Assembly: GCF_001676705.1 (NCBI RefSeq)
Contig: NZ_CP016170.1
Span: forward strand, 5,456,001-5,520,000
DNA: 64,000 nucleotides
Direction: 5' to 3'
DNA from: Bordetella bronchialis
Lineage (GTDB): Bacteria > Pseudomonadota > Gammaproteobacteria > Burkholderiales > Burkholderiaceae_B
Under the pieces are notes generated by a model. That model saw only the letters and a list, made by a program, of their open reading frames with translations, searched no databases and had not been told where the DNA came from. The position numbers and the translations under genes were made by a program. This document shows, one piece after another, positions 37,065 to 45,822 of the stretch (position 1 is its first letter; each line of letters begins with the position of its first letter).

Positions 37065-37746
37065 ATCCCCGGCAAGGCATGCGCTGATCGAGTTATCGCC
37101 GCAGGCATGGCACGACGTCTTCCGGCAGGCCCCGTCGCTGGCGCGCAATGCCTTCGTGCGCGACTGGGCGGCCGCCGGGCACCCGGTGATGCGCCGGCGG
37201 CCCTTGGCGGGCGAATTCGATGGCCGGCACGCGGACGAGCTGGTAGCCGTCGGCCTGCCCACGCCCCCGGCGCATGGCAAGCAGCGGATTGCCTTCCAGG
37301 TCCCGGCCAGCGCCATCGTGGCGGTGCGGCCCCCGGTGGCGCTGGACGTCATCCTGGCCTGCGAAGCCGTCCCGCCGGGCTGGCGTCCGACCTTGGATGC
37401 CGTATGCGAGGCCGCGCAGGCATCGGGCGTACGCACACGGGTGTTCGGCAGCCTGCTATGGCAGTTCCTGACATCCATGCCCTATGTCGGCGGCGCTTCG
37501 GATGTCGATCTGCTGTGGCCCTGCCCGGCCACTCCCGCCGATCTGGACAGGCTGCTGCGGGCATTGACCCGTATCGGCGCGCGGGGCTTGCCACGCATCG
37601 ACGGAGAAATCGTCCGGCAGGGCGCGGCCGTGCAGTGGGCGGAACTGGCGCGGGCACAGGCCGATACACCGCTGCTGGTCAAGACGCTGGACGGCTCGCG
37701 CCTGTGGGCGCGCGAGCGCTGGCACCATGCAGGGGCGGCATCGTGA
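37057..37746 (+). CDS. mdcG: Phosphoribosyl-dephospho-CoA transferase (malonate decarboxylase holo-ACP synthase)
   Basis: Attaches the phosphoribosyl-dephospho-CoA prosthetic group to apo-MdcC. The 229-residue protein has a nucleotidyltransferase-like core with VFGSLLWQFLTSMPYVGGASDVDLLW, whose two aspartates in SDVD fit metal binding. Its place between mdcE and mdcB supports the assignment. The start overlaps mdcE and the TGA stop overlaps the GTG start of mdcB. Confidence 0.92.
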   Translation: MPESPARHALIELSPQAWHDVFRQAPSLARNAFVRDWAAAGHPVMRRRPLAGEFDGRHADELVAVGLPTPPAHGKQRIAFQVPASAIVAVRPPVALDVILACEAVPPGWRPTLDAVCEAAQASGVRTRVFGSLLWQFLTSMPYVGGASDVDLLWPCPATPADLDRLLRALTRIGARGLPRIDGEIVRQGAAVQWAELARAQADTPLLVKTLDGSRLWARERWHHAGAAS

Positions 37747-38624
37747 CGCCCTGCGTTCAAGCCCTCGCGGCGCCGGCGGCGGCCGCCTTCCTCCCGGGCG
37801 CGTGCAACGGCACCTTCCGCGATGTCGAGGACATCGCCGTGCTGGCCCAGGATGCCCTGCTGTCGGAGGTGCACACCTGGCCCAAGCCCGGACTGGTTTC
37901 GCATATCGACGCCGGCAGCCACGACGACATGGACTGCTCGACTTTCGAAGCCAGCGCGGAGAGCCTGCTCCCCTACTTCCGCGACATCGCCGCCGCCGGC
38001 GCCGCCGGCATGGCGATGCACGGCCTGCGCGCGCTGGGCATCCAGGCGGAACACGCCATGATGGCGGCGACGGGCGGCGTCAACACGCACCGCGGCGCGA
38101 TTTTCGGCGTGGGGCTGCTGTGCGCGGCGGCAGGCTATCGCGAACGCATGGGCGTATCGGATACGCTGGGCGACATCGTCGCCTGGCGTTGGGGCGCCAG
38201 TATCCTGGGCGGTCCGCGGCCCGCGGATAGCAATGGGATATCGGTGTTGCGCCGCTATGGCGCCGGCGGGGCCCGCGCCGAAGCCGCCGCGGGGTTTCCC
38301 AGCCTGTACCGCATCGCGCTGCCCGCCCTGCGCCAGGCGCGCCTGCTGCGGCCAAGGGATTCCGAGGCGCAGCGGGTGCAGGCCTTGTTCGCCCTGGTGG
38401 CCGAAGTCGAAGACACCAATCTCCTGCATCGCGGCGGCCCGCTTGGCGGTTCGTGGGCGCGCGCGGCCGCGCGGTCCTTCCTGGTGCGTGGCGGCATTGC
38501 GCGGCCCGACTGGCGCGAATCGGCGGCTGCCATCCATCGGGAATTCGTGGCGCGCCGCCTTTCCCCGGGCGGATGCGCGGACCTGCTGGCGATGGCCCTG
38601 TTCGTCGATAGCGTGGGAGATTGA
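37743..38624 (+). CDS. mdcB: Triphosphoribosyl-dephospho-CoA synthase (CitG/MdcB family)
   Basis: Makes the prosthetic-group precursor from ATP and 3'-dephospho-CoA. The 293-residue protein starts at GTG 37743, overlapping the mdcG stop codon (GTGA), in keeping with the operon's other overlaps. Family motifs are SEVHTWPKPGLVSHIDAGSH, STFEASAESLLPYF, GVNTHRGAIFGVGLLCAAAG and VEDTNLLHRGG. An alternative start further upstream would overlap mdcG extensively and is unlikely. Confidence 0.93.
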   Translation: MTPCVQALAAPAAAAFLPGACNGTFRDVEDIAVLAQDALLSEVHTWPKPGLVSHIDAGSHDDMDCSTFEASAESLLPYFRDIAAAGAAGMAMHGLRALGIQAEHAMMAATGGVNTHRGAIFGVGLLCAAAGYRERMGVSDTLGDIVAWRWGASILGGPRPADSNGISVLRRYGAGGARAEAAAGFPSLYRIALPALRQARLLRPRDSEAQRVQALFALVAEVEDTNLLHRGGPLGGSWARAAARSFLVRGGIARPDWRESAAAIHREFVARRLSPGGCADLLAMALFVDSVGD

Positions 38625-38625
38625 A

Positions 38626-39579
38626 ATGCGGCCGCCCCTGATCGCCATTCTGTGCTCGGGCCAGGGCGGGCAGCACCGCGACATGTTCGCGGTCAGCGGC
38701 CAGGCCGAGGAAGCGCAAGCCATCTTCCAGCAGGCGGCGCCCTGGTTCGATGGCATGGATCCACGGGATTTCGTACGCACGGCGCCGCCGGACAGCTTGT
38801 ACAGCAACCGCGCGGGCCAGCTGCTTTGCTGTGTGCAGGCGCTGGCGGCCTGGGCCGCGCTGGAGCCGATGCGGCCCGCCCGCGCCATCATCGCCGGCTA
38901 CAGCATCGGCGAACTGGCGGCGTGGGGTTGCGCCGGGGCCTTGCCCGTGGCCACGGTGCTGGAACTGGCCGCGGCGCGCGCGCAGGCCATGGATGCCGCC
39001 GCGCCGCCGGACAGCGGCATGCTGGCCGTCGTCGGCCTGGACCGCGCCACCCTGGCGCCGTGGCTGGCGCGCGGTGGCGCCTGGATCGCTATCGTGAACG
39101 ATGTCGACCACTTCGTCCTGGCCGGCGATGCCGGCGCGCTGTCGGCCATAGAGGATGACGCCAGGCGCGCCGGCGCCCGCCGCGTCGCCATGCTGCACGT
39201 GGGGGTCCCTTCGCATTCGCCCCTGTTGGCCGTGGCGCGCGACCGCTACGCCGAACGGCTGGCGACCGTGCAGGCGCGGCTGCCCACGCCGCAGGCACGC
39301 CTGCTTTCCGGCATCGACGGCGAGCCAGTCCGCGCCATCGGCCCCGGCCTGGACAAGCTGGCGGCGCAGATCTCGCAATCGCTGGACTGGTCCGCCTGCC
39401 TGGACAGTTGCATCGACGCCGGCGCGGTGGCGGCGCTGGAGCTGGGGCCTGGCGACGCCTTGTGCCGCATGTGGGAAGGCCGCTGCCCGGAGCGCGCCGC
39501 CCGCGCCGTCGATCACTTCCGCCATCCGCAAGGCCTGCGGGAATGGCTGGACCGCGTGTACCGGGATTCTGGGCGATAA
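38626..39579 (+). CDS. mdcH: Malonate decarboxylase subunit epsilon (malonyl-CoA:ACP transacylase type)
   Basis: Primes the carrier by moving malonyl from malonyl-CoA to acetylated MdcC. The 317-residue protein is FabD-like, with LCSGQGGQHRDMF at the N-terminus (oxyanion region), GYSIGELAAWG holding the nucleophilic serine, and VPSHSPLL holding the catalytic histidine. It begins one base after the mdcB stop codon and ends the structural operon. Confidence 0.95.
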   Translation: MRPPLIAILCSGQGGQHRDMFAVSGQAEEAQAIFQQAAPWFDGMDPRDFVRTAPPDSLYSNRAGQLLCCVQALAAWAALEPMRPARAIIAGYSIGELAAWGCAGALPVATVLELAAARAQAMDAAAPPDSGMLAVVGLDRATLAPWLARGGAWIAIVNDVDHFVLAGDAGALSAIEDDARRAGARRVAMLHVGVPSHSPLLAVARDRYAERLATVQARLPTPQARLLSGIDGEPVRAIGPGLDKLAAQISQSLDWSACLDSCIDAGAVAALELGPGDALCRMWEGRCPERAARAVDHFRHPQGLREWLDRVYRDSGR

Positions 39580-39610
39580 TCCGTCATCGTCCGTGGGGCG
39601 CGCGCACGCC

Positions 39611-40516
39611 ATGATAGACACCCAGTTGCTTCCCGCTTTCATCGCCGTCGCGGAAACCGGCAGCTTCACGCAGGCGGCGGCGCGCACGGGGCTCAGCCAA
39701 TCGTCCGTCAGCCAACGCGTGCGGCGCCTGGAAGACGGCCTGGGCACGACGCTCTTCCTGCGCGACACCCACCGCGTCGAATTGACGGCAGCGGGCGCCA
39801 CCCTGCTGGAATACGCCCGCTCGCTGCTCGGCACCCTGGAAGAAGCGGAACTGCGCGTGCGCGACTCGTCGCTGTCCGGCAACGTGCGGCTTGGCATCGC
39901 GGAAGACATCGCCCTGTCCAGGCTGCCGCGGATCCTGCAGACATATCGCCGTGCCCACGCCAATGTCGTGCTGCACGTCGAGGTGGACATGAGCCTGAAG
40001 CTGCTCGATCGCGCGGAAAAGCGCGAGTTCGACCTGGTGCTCGCCAAGCGCCTGAGCGAGCGGCATCATCCTTCCCTGTCGCCCATCCACTCCGAGCCGC
40101 TGGTATGGGTGGGCGCGACCGGCGCGGAAGGCATCGCCCGGCGGCGGCCCCTGCCCCTGGCCCTGTACTTCGACCCCAGCGTGACGCGGCGGCTGGTCCT
40201 GGAAAAACTGAAGGACTCGGGCATCCCGTATAGCGTCGTCCACGCCAGCTGGAGCATGGCGGGCATCCACGCGGGCGTCATGGCCGGCCTGGGCATTACC
40301 GCCTGTGGCCGCGGCTTCGTGCCGCATACCCTGAGCACCCTGGATGCCGCGGAGTACGGCTTGCCGCAACTGCCGCCATTGGAGTTCGTATTGGTGCGGC
40401 GCCAGGGCGAACTGAGCCGGGCCGCACGGGAACTGGCCGCGCTGATCGAGCGAAATCCGCTGGCGCTGGAGTATCCGCGGCTGCCGGGACTGCACGGGTC
40501 GCGGCCAGGGTACTAG
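39611..40516 (+). CDS. LysR-family regulator, probable MdcR
   Basis: A 301-residue LysR-type regulator. The N-terminal HTH (about 1-60) reads FIAVAETGSFTQAAARTGLSQSSVSQRVRRLE, followed by a periplasmic-binding-like effector domain. It is 31 bases downstream of mdcH on the same strand and most likely controls the malonate operon with malonate as inducer; this is inferred from position. A candidate operator is the palindrome at 33321-33341. It converges on the MFS gene of the next block. Confidence 0.87.
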   Translation: MIDTQLLPAFIAVAETGSFTQAAARTGLSQSSVSQRVRRLEDGLGTTLFLRDTHRVELTAAGATLLEYARSLLGTLEEAELRVRDSSLSGNVRLGIAEDIALSRLPRILQTYRRAHANVVLHVEVDMSLKLLDRAEKREFDLVLAKRLSERHHPSLSPIHSEPLVWVGATGAEGIARRRPLPLALYFDPSVTRRLVLEKLKDSGIPYSVVHASWSMAGIHAGVMAGLGITACGRGFVPHTLSTLDAAEYGLPQLPPLEFVLVRRQGELSRAARELAALIERNPLALEYPRLPGLHGSRPGY

Positions 40517-40583
40517 CCGGCGCGCGGCGATATCCAAGCCTCGGCGCGGGGCCGCGATGCGCGCCACCCCGCGGCCTGTTTTT

Positions 40584-41888
40584 TCAGCGCAGCCCCGTCT
40601 TCAGCGTTTCACGGTATGCCAGCACCGCCAGCAAGGTCAGTATGGCGGCACCGATGACGATCCAGGAAGGCGAATACAGATTGCCCGTACGCGCCACGAA
40701 GTACGTCGCCAGGAAGGGTGCCGTGCCGCCGAGCAGCGTAACCGGTATGTTCAGGCTGACCGACAGGCCGGTATAGCGCAGCTTGGTGGGCATGATCTCC
40801 GACATGGCGCATAGCGCGGTGGCCGAATGCGGCGCGAAGGCCAGGCCCATCAGGCACAGTGCGAATACCGTCTGGTTGAAATCCCGCGGATCCAGCAGGT
40901 GAAAGGCGGGGTAGGTGACCAGCGCGACCGCCAGCGCGCTGATCAACATCAGGGGCTTGCGGCCCACGATGTCGCTGAGCAGCGCGAAGAAAGGCAGCAG
41001 CGCGCAGTAGAAAACCATGCTGTACAGATTCGCGCGCTGCGCGTCGGCCAGCGTAAAGCCCAGCACCTTGGCCAGATAGGTGGGCGTATAGATGTAGTAA
41101 ATGTAGATGCACGCCGACGGCGCGGAGATCAAACCCATGCCGATCAGTATGGCCTTCCACTCCTTCTTCAGCCCTGTCAGCAAGGGGGCCTTCTCCACCG
41201 CGTGATGTTCCTGGACGGAGGTAAAGTGCGGCGTCTCTTCCAGCTTCAGGCGCAGGTACAGGCCCACCAGCCCCAGCGGTACGCCCGCCAGGAAGGGTAG
41301 TCGCCAGCCCCAGGCATGCAGCTGCTCGGTGGTCAGCGTACCGGTAATCAGCGATGCCACGCCGCCGCCCACCAGCAGGGCCAGGCCGATGGTGAAGGTC
41401 TGCCAGCCCGTATAGAAGCCGCGCCGGTTGGCGGGCGCGTATTCGGAGATGAAAGACGTGGCGCCCCCGTACTCGCCGCCCACGGATATGCCCTGGATCA
41501 ACCTGGCCACCGTCAGCAGGATGGGCGCGGCGATGCCGATGGAGGCGTAGGTCGGCATCAGGCCGATGACGGTCGTGGCCGCGGCGATCAGGATGATGGC
41601 GGCCGCCAGGGGGGTCTTGCGGCCGTAGCGGTCGCCCAGGTGGCCGAACACGATGCCGCCGATGGGCCGGGACGCATAGCTGATGGCGAAGACGGCGAAG
41701 GTCAGCAGCAGGCTGGCCGCGGGATCGTCCGCCGGAAAGAACAGCTGCGCGATCACGGGCGCGAAATACCCGTAGATAACGAAATCGAAGTATTCGATGA
41801 AGTTGCCGATGCAGGCGGCCACCAGTGCCCGCTTGTGCTGCGCGGTGACGGGTCGGCCGGGCGATAAGGCGCTGGCTGCGGTTTGCAT
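40584..41888 (-). CDS. MFS transporter, metabolite:H+ symporter (MHS/ProP-like) family
   Basis: A 434-residue 12-helix transporter. Diagnostic MHS features are CIGNFIEYFDFVIYGYFAPV at the first helix, SRPIGGIVFGHLGDRYGRK between helices 2 and 3, and the GISVGGEYGGATSFISEYAP loop. The family carries organic acids or betaines with protons. GGGAGA precedes the ATG at 41888; the frame upstream of it is a shadow of the SDR gene. It is probably the uptake carrier for the substrate of the catabolic operon on this strand, but could also serve malonate, since the mdc operon has no transporter of its own. Confidence 0.92.
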   Translation of the reverse strand: MQTAASALSPGRPVTAQHKRALVAACIGNFIEYFDFVIYGYFAPVIAQLFFPADDPAASLLLTFAVFAISYASRPIGGIVFGHLGDRYGRKTPLAAAIILIAAATTVIGLMPTYASIGIAAPILLTVARLIQGISVGGEYGGATSFISEYAPANRRGFYTGWQTFTIGLALLVGGGVASLITGTLTTEQLHAWGWRLPFLAGVPLGLVGLYLRLKLEETPHFTSVQEHHAVEKAPLLTGLKKEWKAILIGMGLISAPSACIYIYYIYTPTYLAKVLGFTLADAQRANLYSMVFYCALLPFFALLSDIVGRKPLMLISALAVALVTYPAFHLLDPRDFNQTVFALCLMGLAFAPHSATALCAMSEIMPTKLRYTGLSVSLNIPVTLLGGTAPFLATYFVARTGNLYSPSWIVIGAAILTLLAVLAYRETLKTGLR

Positions 41889-41995
41889 AAAGTCTCCCTG
41901 GGATGTTTTCGAATAATGTGGTCTTCCGCCGGCACCGGATCGGCCTCGGCGGGATACGGTTGCGGCGGCAAGGCGCCGCGATATGGCGGGCCCGC

Positions 41996-42796
41996 CTATG
42001 CCAGCGTGCTGCCGCCGTCCACCACCAGCTCCGCGCCGTTCATATGGCGCGACGCCGGCGACAACAGAAACGCCACCGCTTGCGCCACGTCGGCCGGCTC
42101 CCCGTACGGCGCCGCCACGGCGCGCTGGATGGCTCCCCGCGCGTTGGCGGCGGGCGGGCCGGCGCCGGGCGGACCCGCCCTCCCTTGCGCCATGGCGTCG
42201 ATGGCATCGATCATCGCGGTGCGCGTGGGGCCCGGCAGCACGGCGTTGACGCGCACGCCGCTGCCCACCGTCTCCAATGCGGCGCTGCGCACCAGCCCCA
42301 GCACGGCATGCTTGCTGGCGACGTAGGCCGCCAGCCGCGCGCGTCCACGTATGGACGACGTGGACGCCACCGCGACGAAGCTGCCGTCTCCGCCCCGCCG
42401 CAAGGCCGGCAGGCCGTGCTTCAGGACAAGAAAGGTCCCCGTCGCGTTGACCGCCATCGTCCGCGTGTACATGTCCAGGGGATAGTCCGCGATGGGCAGG
42501 ACCGCGCCGGGAACGCCCGCGTTGCTGACCACGCCGTCCAATCGCCCGTGCCGCTCCACCACATGCCGCACGGCGTCGGCCACCTCCTGTTCCCGCGTGA
42601 CATCCAGCCGCAAGGTCTCGGCGCCCAGCATCGATGCGTCGCACTGTCGCCGCAGGCCATCCAGCATCGCCGGATCGCGGTCGGTGAGCACCACGCGCCA
42701 TCCCTGGCCGGCCAGGGCAAGCGCGATGGCGCTGCCGATACCGCCGCCCGCCCCCGTCAGCAGGACGACGCGATGGCCTTGCTCCCGCTGCGCCAT
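41996..42796 (-). CDS. SDR-family NAD(P)-dependent oxidoreductase
   Basis: A 266-residue short-chain dehydrogenase: nucleotide motif LTGAGGGIGSAIA near the N-terminus, SNAG, a catalytic serine in VASTSSIRG, and the YVASK motif. It is most like classical 3-oxoacyl or sugar/alcohol dehydrogenases, and the substrate is unknown. There is a small Gly/Pro/Ala-rich insertion (AQGRAGPPGAGPPAANARG) in the substrate loop. It starts one base after the stop codon of the acetoacetate-decarboxylase-like gene, so it belongs to the same operon. Confidence 0.92.
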   Translation of the reverse strand: MAQREQGHRVVLLTGAGGGIGSAIALALAGQGWRVVLTDRDPAMLDGLRRQCDASMLGAETLRLDVTREQEVADAVRHVVERHGRLDGVVSNAGVPGAVLPIADYPLDMYTRTMAVNATGTFLVLKHGLPALRRGGDGSFVAVASTSSIRGRARLAAYVASKHAVLGLVRSAALETVGSGVRVNAVLPGPTRTAMIDAIDAMAQGRAGPPGAGPPAANARGAIQRAVAAPYGEPADVAQAVAFLLSPASRHMNGAELVVDGGSTLA

Positions 42797-42797
42797 G

Positions 42798-43571
42798 TCA
42801 GGGGATCAGCCGCTTCAGCAGGCGCCGGTCTTCCACGGCGAACCCCCCGCCATACACGTCCGAGGTCATGAAGTGCGCGCCCAGTACCTCCGGCTCCAGA
42901 TCCGCGATGGGGTCGTACTGGCTGGGATGCAGGGTCCAGTCGATGCGGCCGGGCAGCGGCCGGGTGTAGCGCAGGGGCGTGCGGCGATACACCACATCCG
43001 CGTAGGCGGTGCCGACCTTTTCCGGATCCGGCAGGCGCCGCACATGGATTTCGCCGCCGGGCTGTTCGGCCTCGTCGGTCAGCATGACCAGCGGCGCATC
43101 GGGATCCGGCGTGAAGCGGTAGTCGACCAGCGGCACATTGCGGCGGCGCACCCAGCCGCTGACCTTGCCGTCCGGCGTTTCATCGAAAGCGTAGTGCGTG
43201 TCCTTCTTGGTATAGCCGAACAGTTCGCGGCCGGCACAAATGCCCATGGGATCGCTGCAATACATGAAGATATGGGTCTGTGTGAACAGATCCTGGAAAC
43301 GCACGGGCACGGTCACCATCAGGTCGAACATCTGGCCGGCATGGATTGCAAGGGTGTGGCCCGGCGAGAGCATGAAGCGGAACGCCACGCGGTCGTTGAC
43401 GACCTCGAACGGTGTGTCGGCCAGCAGCTTTTCCACCTTGCGGCGGTCGACGCGGGTCACTACCTCCAGCGTGCGCAGCGGGCATTCCCATTCCACCGGA
43501 TAGGCCGGCGAGTACGGCGGGTTGACGCCGCTGCCTTCGTGCATCTTGTAGTTTCCGAACATCGGGGTCAT
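42798..43571 (-). CDS. Acetoacetate decarboxylase family protein
   Basis: A 257-residue protein of the ADC fold. The GRELFGYTKKDTHYAF segment carries the Schiff-base lysine position of true decarboxylases, and an upstream PVRFQDLFTQTHIFMYC segment also fits. Family members decarboxylate 3-oxo acids or catalyse aldol and hydrolytic chemistry, so the reaction here is open. The ATG at 43571 overlaps the stop codon of the hydroxy-acid oxidase gene by 4 bases. Confidence 0.88.
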   Translation of the reverse strand: MTPMFGNYKMHEGSGVNPPYSPAYPVEWECPLRTLEVVTRVDRRKVEKLLADTPFEVVNDRVAFRFMLSPGHTLAIHAGQMFDLMVTVPVRFQDLFTQTHIFMYCSDPMGICAGRELFGYTKKDTHYAFDETPDGKVSGWVRRRNVPLVDYRFTPDPDAPLVMLTDEAEQPGGEIHVRRLPDPEKVGTAYADVVYRRTPLRYTRPLPGRIDWTLHPSQYDPIADLEPEVLGAHFMTSDVYGGGFAVEDRRLLKRLIP

Positions 43572-44752
43572 GCGTGGTCTCCTTGTTGCTTGAATGCGGT
43601 ATAGGGATTCACGATCAGGTCGGGACTGGCGTCCTGGACGCGGGTCAATCCGCACAGGGTCATGGTGGATTCCAGTTCCCGCCGCAGGATGTCCAGGCAG
43701 CGCGCCACGCCCGCCTGGCCATAGGCGCCCAGCCCGTACATATAGGCGCGGCCGATGAACGCCGCGTTGGCGCCCAGCGCCAGGGCGCGCAGGACATCCT
43801 GGCCGCTGCGCACGCCGCCGTCCAGGTAGATCTCGGCACGGCCGCCCACGGCCTGCGCCACCGCGGGCAAGGCGCGTATGGACGACGGCGCGCCGTCGAG
43901 CTGCCGTCCGCCATGGTTGGACACGATGATGGCGTCGGCGCCGGCATCCACGGCGCGGCGCGCATCGCGCGCATCCATCACGCCCTTGACCACCAGCTTT
44001 CCGCCCCAGCGTTGCTTGAGCCACTGCACGTCGTCCCACGACACGGTGCGATCGAACTGCCGGCTGACCCATTCCGAGAAACCCAGGGTGTCGCCCACGC
44101 CCTTGGCATGGCCGACGATATTGCCGAAGGTGCGGCGCGACGTGCGCAGCATGCCGGCGCACCAGCGCGGCCGGGCCAGCAGCGCGGACAGGCCGCGCAG
44201 CGTCATGCGGGGCGGCACCGAGAGGCCGTTGCGAATGTCCTTGTGCCGCTGGCCCTGGATAGGCAGGTCCATCGTCAGCACCAGGGCGGGGCAGCCGGCC
44301 GCGCGCGCCCGCTCCACCAGGCGCTCGATGAAATCGCGGTCCTTCATCACATACAGCTGGAACCAGAACGGCGCGGCGGCATGGCGGGCCAGGTCCTCGA
44401 TGGAGCAGATGCTTACCGTGGACAACACATAGGGCACGCCGAACGCCGCCGCCGCGCGGGCCGCCAGGATCTCGCCATCCGGATGCACCATGCCGGCCAG
44501 GCCGGCCGGCGCCAGGCCCACCGGCATCGACACGGGTTGGCCCAATATGCGCGTATCCATGCGGATGTCCGCGACATTGCATCCCACGCGCTGGCAGAAG
44601 TTCAGCCGCGCCAGGTCGCTGGCGTTGGCGCGATACGTGGATTCGCTCCAGGAACCGCTGTCGACATAGTCGTAGAACAGCCGCGGCACGCGCTTGCGCG
44701 CGACCGCCCGCAGGTCTTCGACACAAGTGATGACGGCGGACATATCGCTCAT
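43568..44752 (-). CDS. FMN-dependent alpha-hydroxy-acid oxidizing protein
   Basis: A 394-residue TIM-barrel flavoenzyme of the lactate/glycolate/mandelate dehydrogenase family, oxidising a 2-hydroxy acid to a 2-oxo acid. FMN and active-site features are PRLFYDYVDSGSWSESTYRAN at the N-terminus, MPVGLAPAGLAGM, a lysine in LVVKGVM, SNHGGRQLDGAPSSI with the catalytic histidine, and LDGGVRSGQDVLRALALGA. The substrate is unknown. It overlaps the FAH gene upstream and the ADC-like gene downstream by 4 bases each. Confidence 0.94.
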   Translation of the reverse strand: MSDMSAVITCVEDLRAVARKRVPRLFYDYVDSGSWSESTYRANASDLARLNFCQRVGCNVADIRMDTRILGQPVSMPVGLAPAGLAGMVHPDGEILAARAAAAFGVPYVLSTVSICSIEDLARHAAAPFWFQLYVMKDRDFIERLVERARAAGCPALVLTMDLPIQGQRHKDIRNGLSVPPRMTLRGLSALLARPRWCAGMLRTSRRTFGNIVGHAKGVGDTLGFSEWVSRQFDRTVSWDDVQWLKQRWGGKLVVKGVMDARDARRAVDAGADAIIVSNHGGRQLDGAPSSIRALPAVAQAVGGRAEIYLDGGVRSGQDVLRALALGANAAFIGRAYMYGLGAYGQAGVARCLDILRRELESTMTLCGLTRVQDASPDLIVNPYTAFKQQGDHA

Positions 44753-45594
44753 TCCGCCGCGCGCACGGGGCTATGCTGCACGCCCAGGCCCTCCACGCCC
44801 AGGCGCAGCGACTGTCCGGCCCGCAGGAATACCGGCGGCTGGCAGCCCATGCCGACGCCGGCCGGCGTACCGGTGGCGATAATGTCCCCGGGCCGCAGGC
44901 TCATGAAGCCGCTGACATAGGCGACGAGCTCGGCCACGCCGAAGATCATGTCGGCGCTCGTACCGTTCTGGCGCCGCACGCCATCGACCTCCAGCCACAT
45001 CGCCAGGCGCTGCGGATCGGGAATTTCATCGCGCGTGACCAGCCACGGGCCGACCGGGCAGAAGGTATCGGCGGCCTTGCCCTTGTCCCACTGGCCGCCG
45101 CGCTCCATCTGCCATGCGCGCTCGGACACATCGTTGACGACGCAATAGCCGGCGACGAAGGAAAGGGCGTCCTCGCGCGCCACATTGATGGCGGTCTTGC
45201 CGATGACCACGCCCAGCTCGACTTCCCAGTCCACTTTCCGCGCGCCCGGCGGGATACGGATGGGATCGGTCGGTCCGGTCACGGCGCTGGCGGGCTTCAG
45301 GAAAACGATGGGTTCCTTGGGCTGCGGCAGATTGGCCTCGCGGGCGTGGTCGCGGTAGTTCAGGCCGATGCAGACGATCTTGCCTATGCCGGCCACGCAG
45401 GGACCCAGGCGTTCATCCGCGGGCACCAGCGGCAAGGTCGCCGGATCGATGGCCGCGATGCGCGCCAGCACGTCATCGGCCAGCGCCTTGCCATCGATGT
45501 CCGGGATCGCGCCGGACAGATCGCGCACCCTGCCGGCCGCGTCCAGCATACCGGGACGCTCGGCATCCGCCCGTCCCCACCGCACCAGTTTCAT
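44749..45594 (-). CDS. Fumarylacetoacetate hydrolase family protein
   Basis: A 281-residue FAH-fold enzyme, which hydrolyses or decarboxylates acyl-pyruvate-type compounds. Metal ligands are visible in DWEVELGVVIG (Glu pair) and in VNDVSERAWQ (Asp). The fold entry is CIGLNYRDHAREANLPQPKE and the end is ATGTPAGVGMG. GGAG lies about 8 bases before the ATG at 45594. It is the first gene of the catabolic operon and faces the GntR regulator across a 228-base promoter region. Confidence 0.93.
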   Translation of the reverse strand: MKLVRWGRADAERPGMLDAAGRVRDLSGAIPDIDGKALADDVLARIAAIDPATLPLVPADERLGPCVAGIGKIVCIGLNYRDHAREANLPQPKEPIVFLKPASAVTGPTDPIRIPPGARKVDWEVELGVVIGKTAINVAREDALSFVAGYCVVNDVSERAWQMERGGQWDKGKAADTFCPVGPWLVTRDEIPDPQRLAMWLEVDGVRRQNGTSADMIFGVAELVAYVSGFMSLRPGDIIATGTPAGVGMGCQPPVFLRAGQSLRLGVEGLGVQHSPVRAAE

Positions 45595-45645
45595 TCCTTC
45601 GTCTCCTGCCGTCACGCCGGCCGCCGAAGTGGGCCGACGTGTATT

Positions 45646-45671
45646 AATGTACTTTGTGTGCAAAGTACGTT
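45646..45671. promoter_or_regulatory. Candidate operator: perfect GTACTTTG-TGTG-CAAAGTAC palindrome
   Basis: GTACTTTG (45649-45656) and CAAAGTAC (45661-45668) are perfect inverted repeats around TGTG. The symmetry resumes for two more bases after one mismatch on each side. It lies in a short AT-rich island between the FAH operon (start 45594) and the divergent GntR gene (start 45823). This is the expected place for the regulator's own binding site. Confidence 0.6.
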
Positions 45672-45822
45672 TTATTGGGGTTAGCCCTAGGGGCGGTCGC
45701 CGCGACCAGGGCCGCCCCAGGTCCAAGTCGCGATACCATTGCCCGCGGGAGCGCGGCCGGCGCGCCGTCGCGGGGCGGAACCCTTGCACGGCGCATGGCC
45801 CTTCCGGAGAAAACCGACCAGC

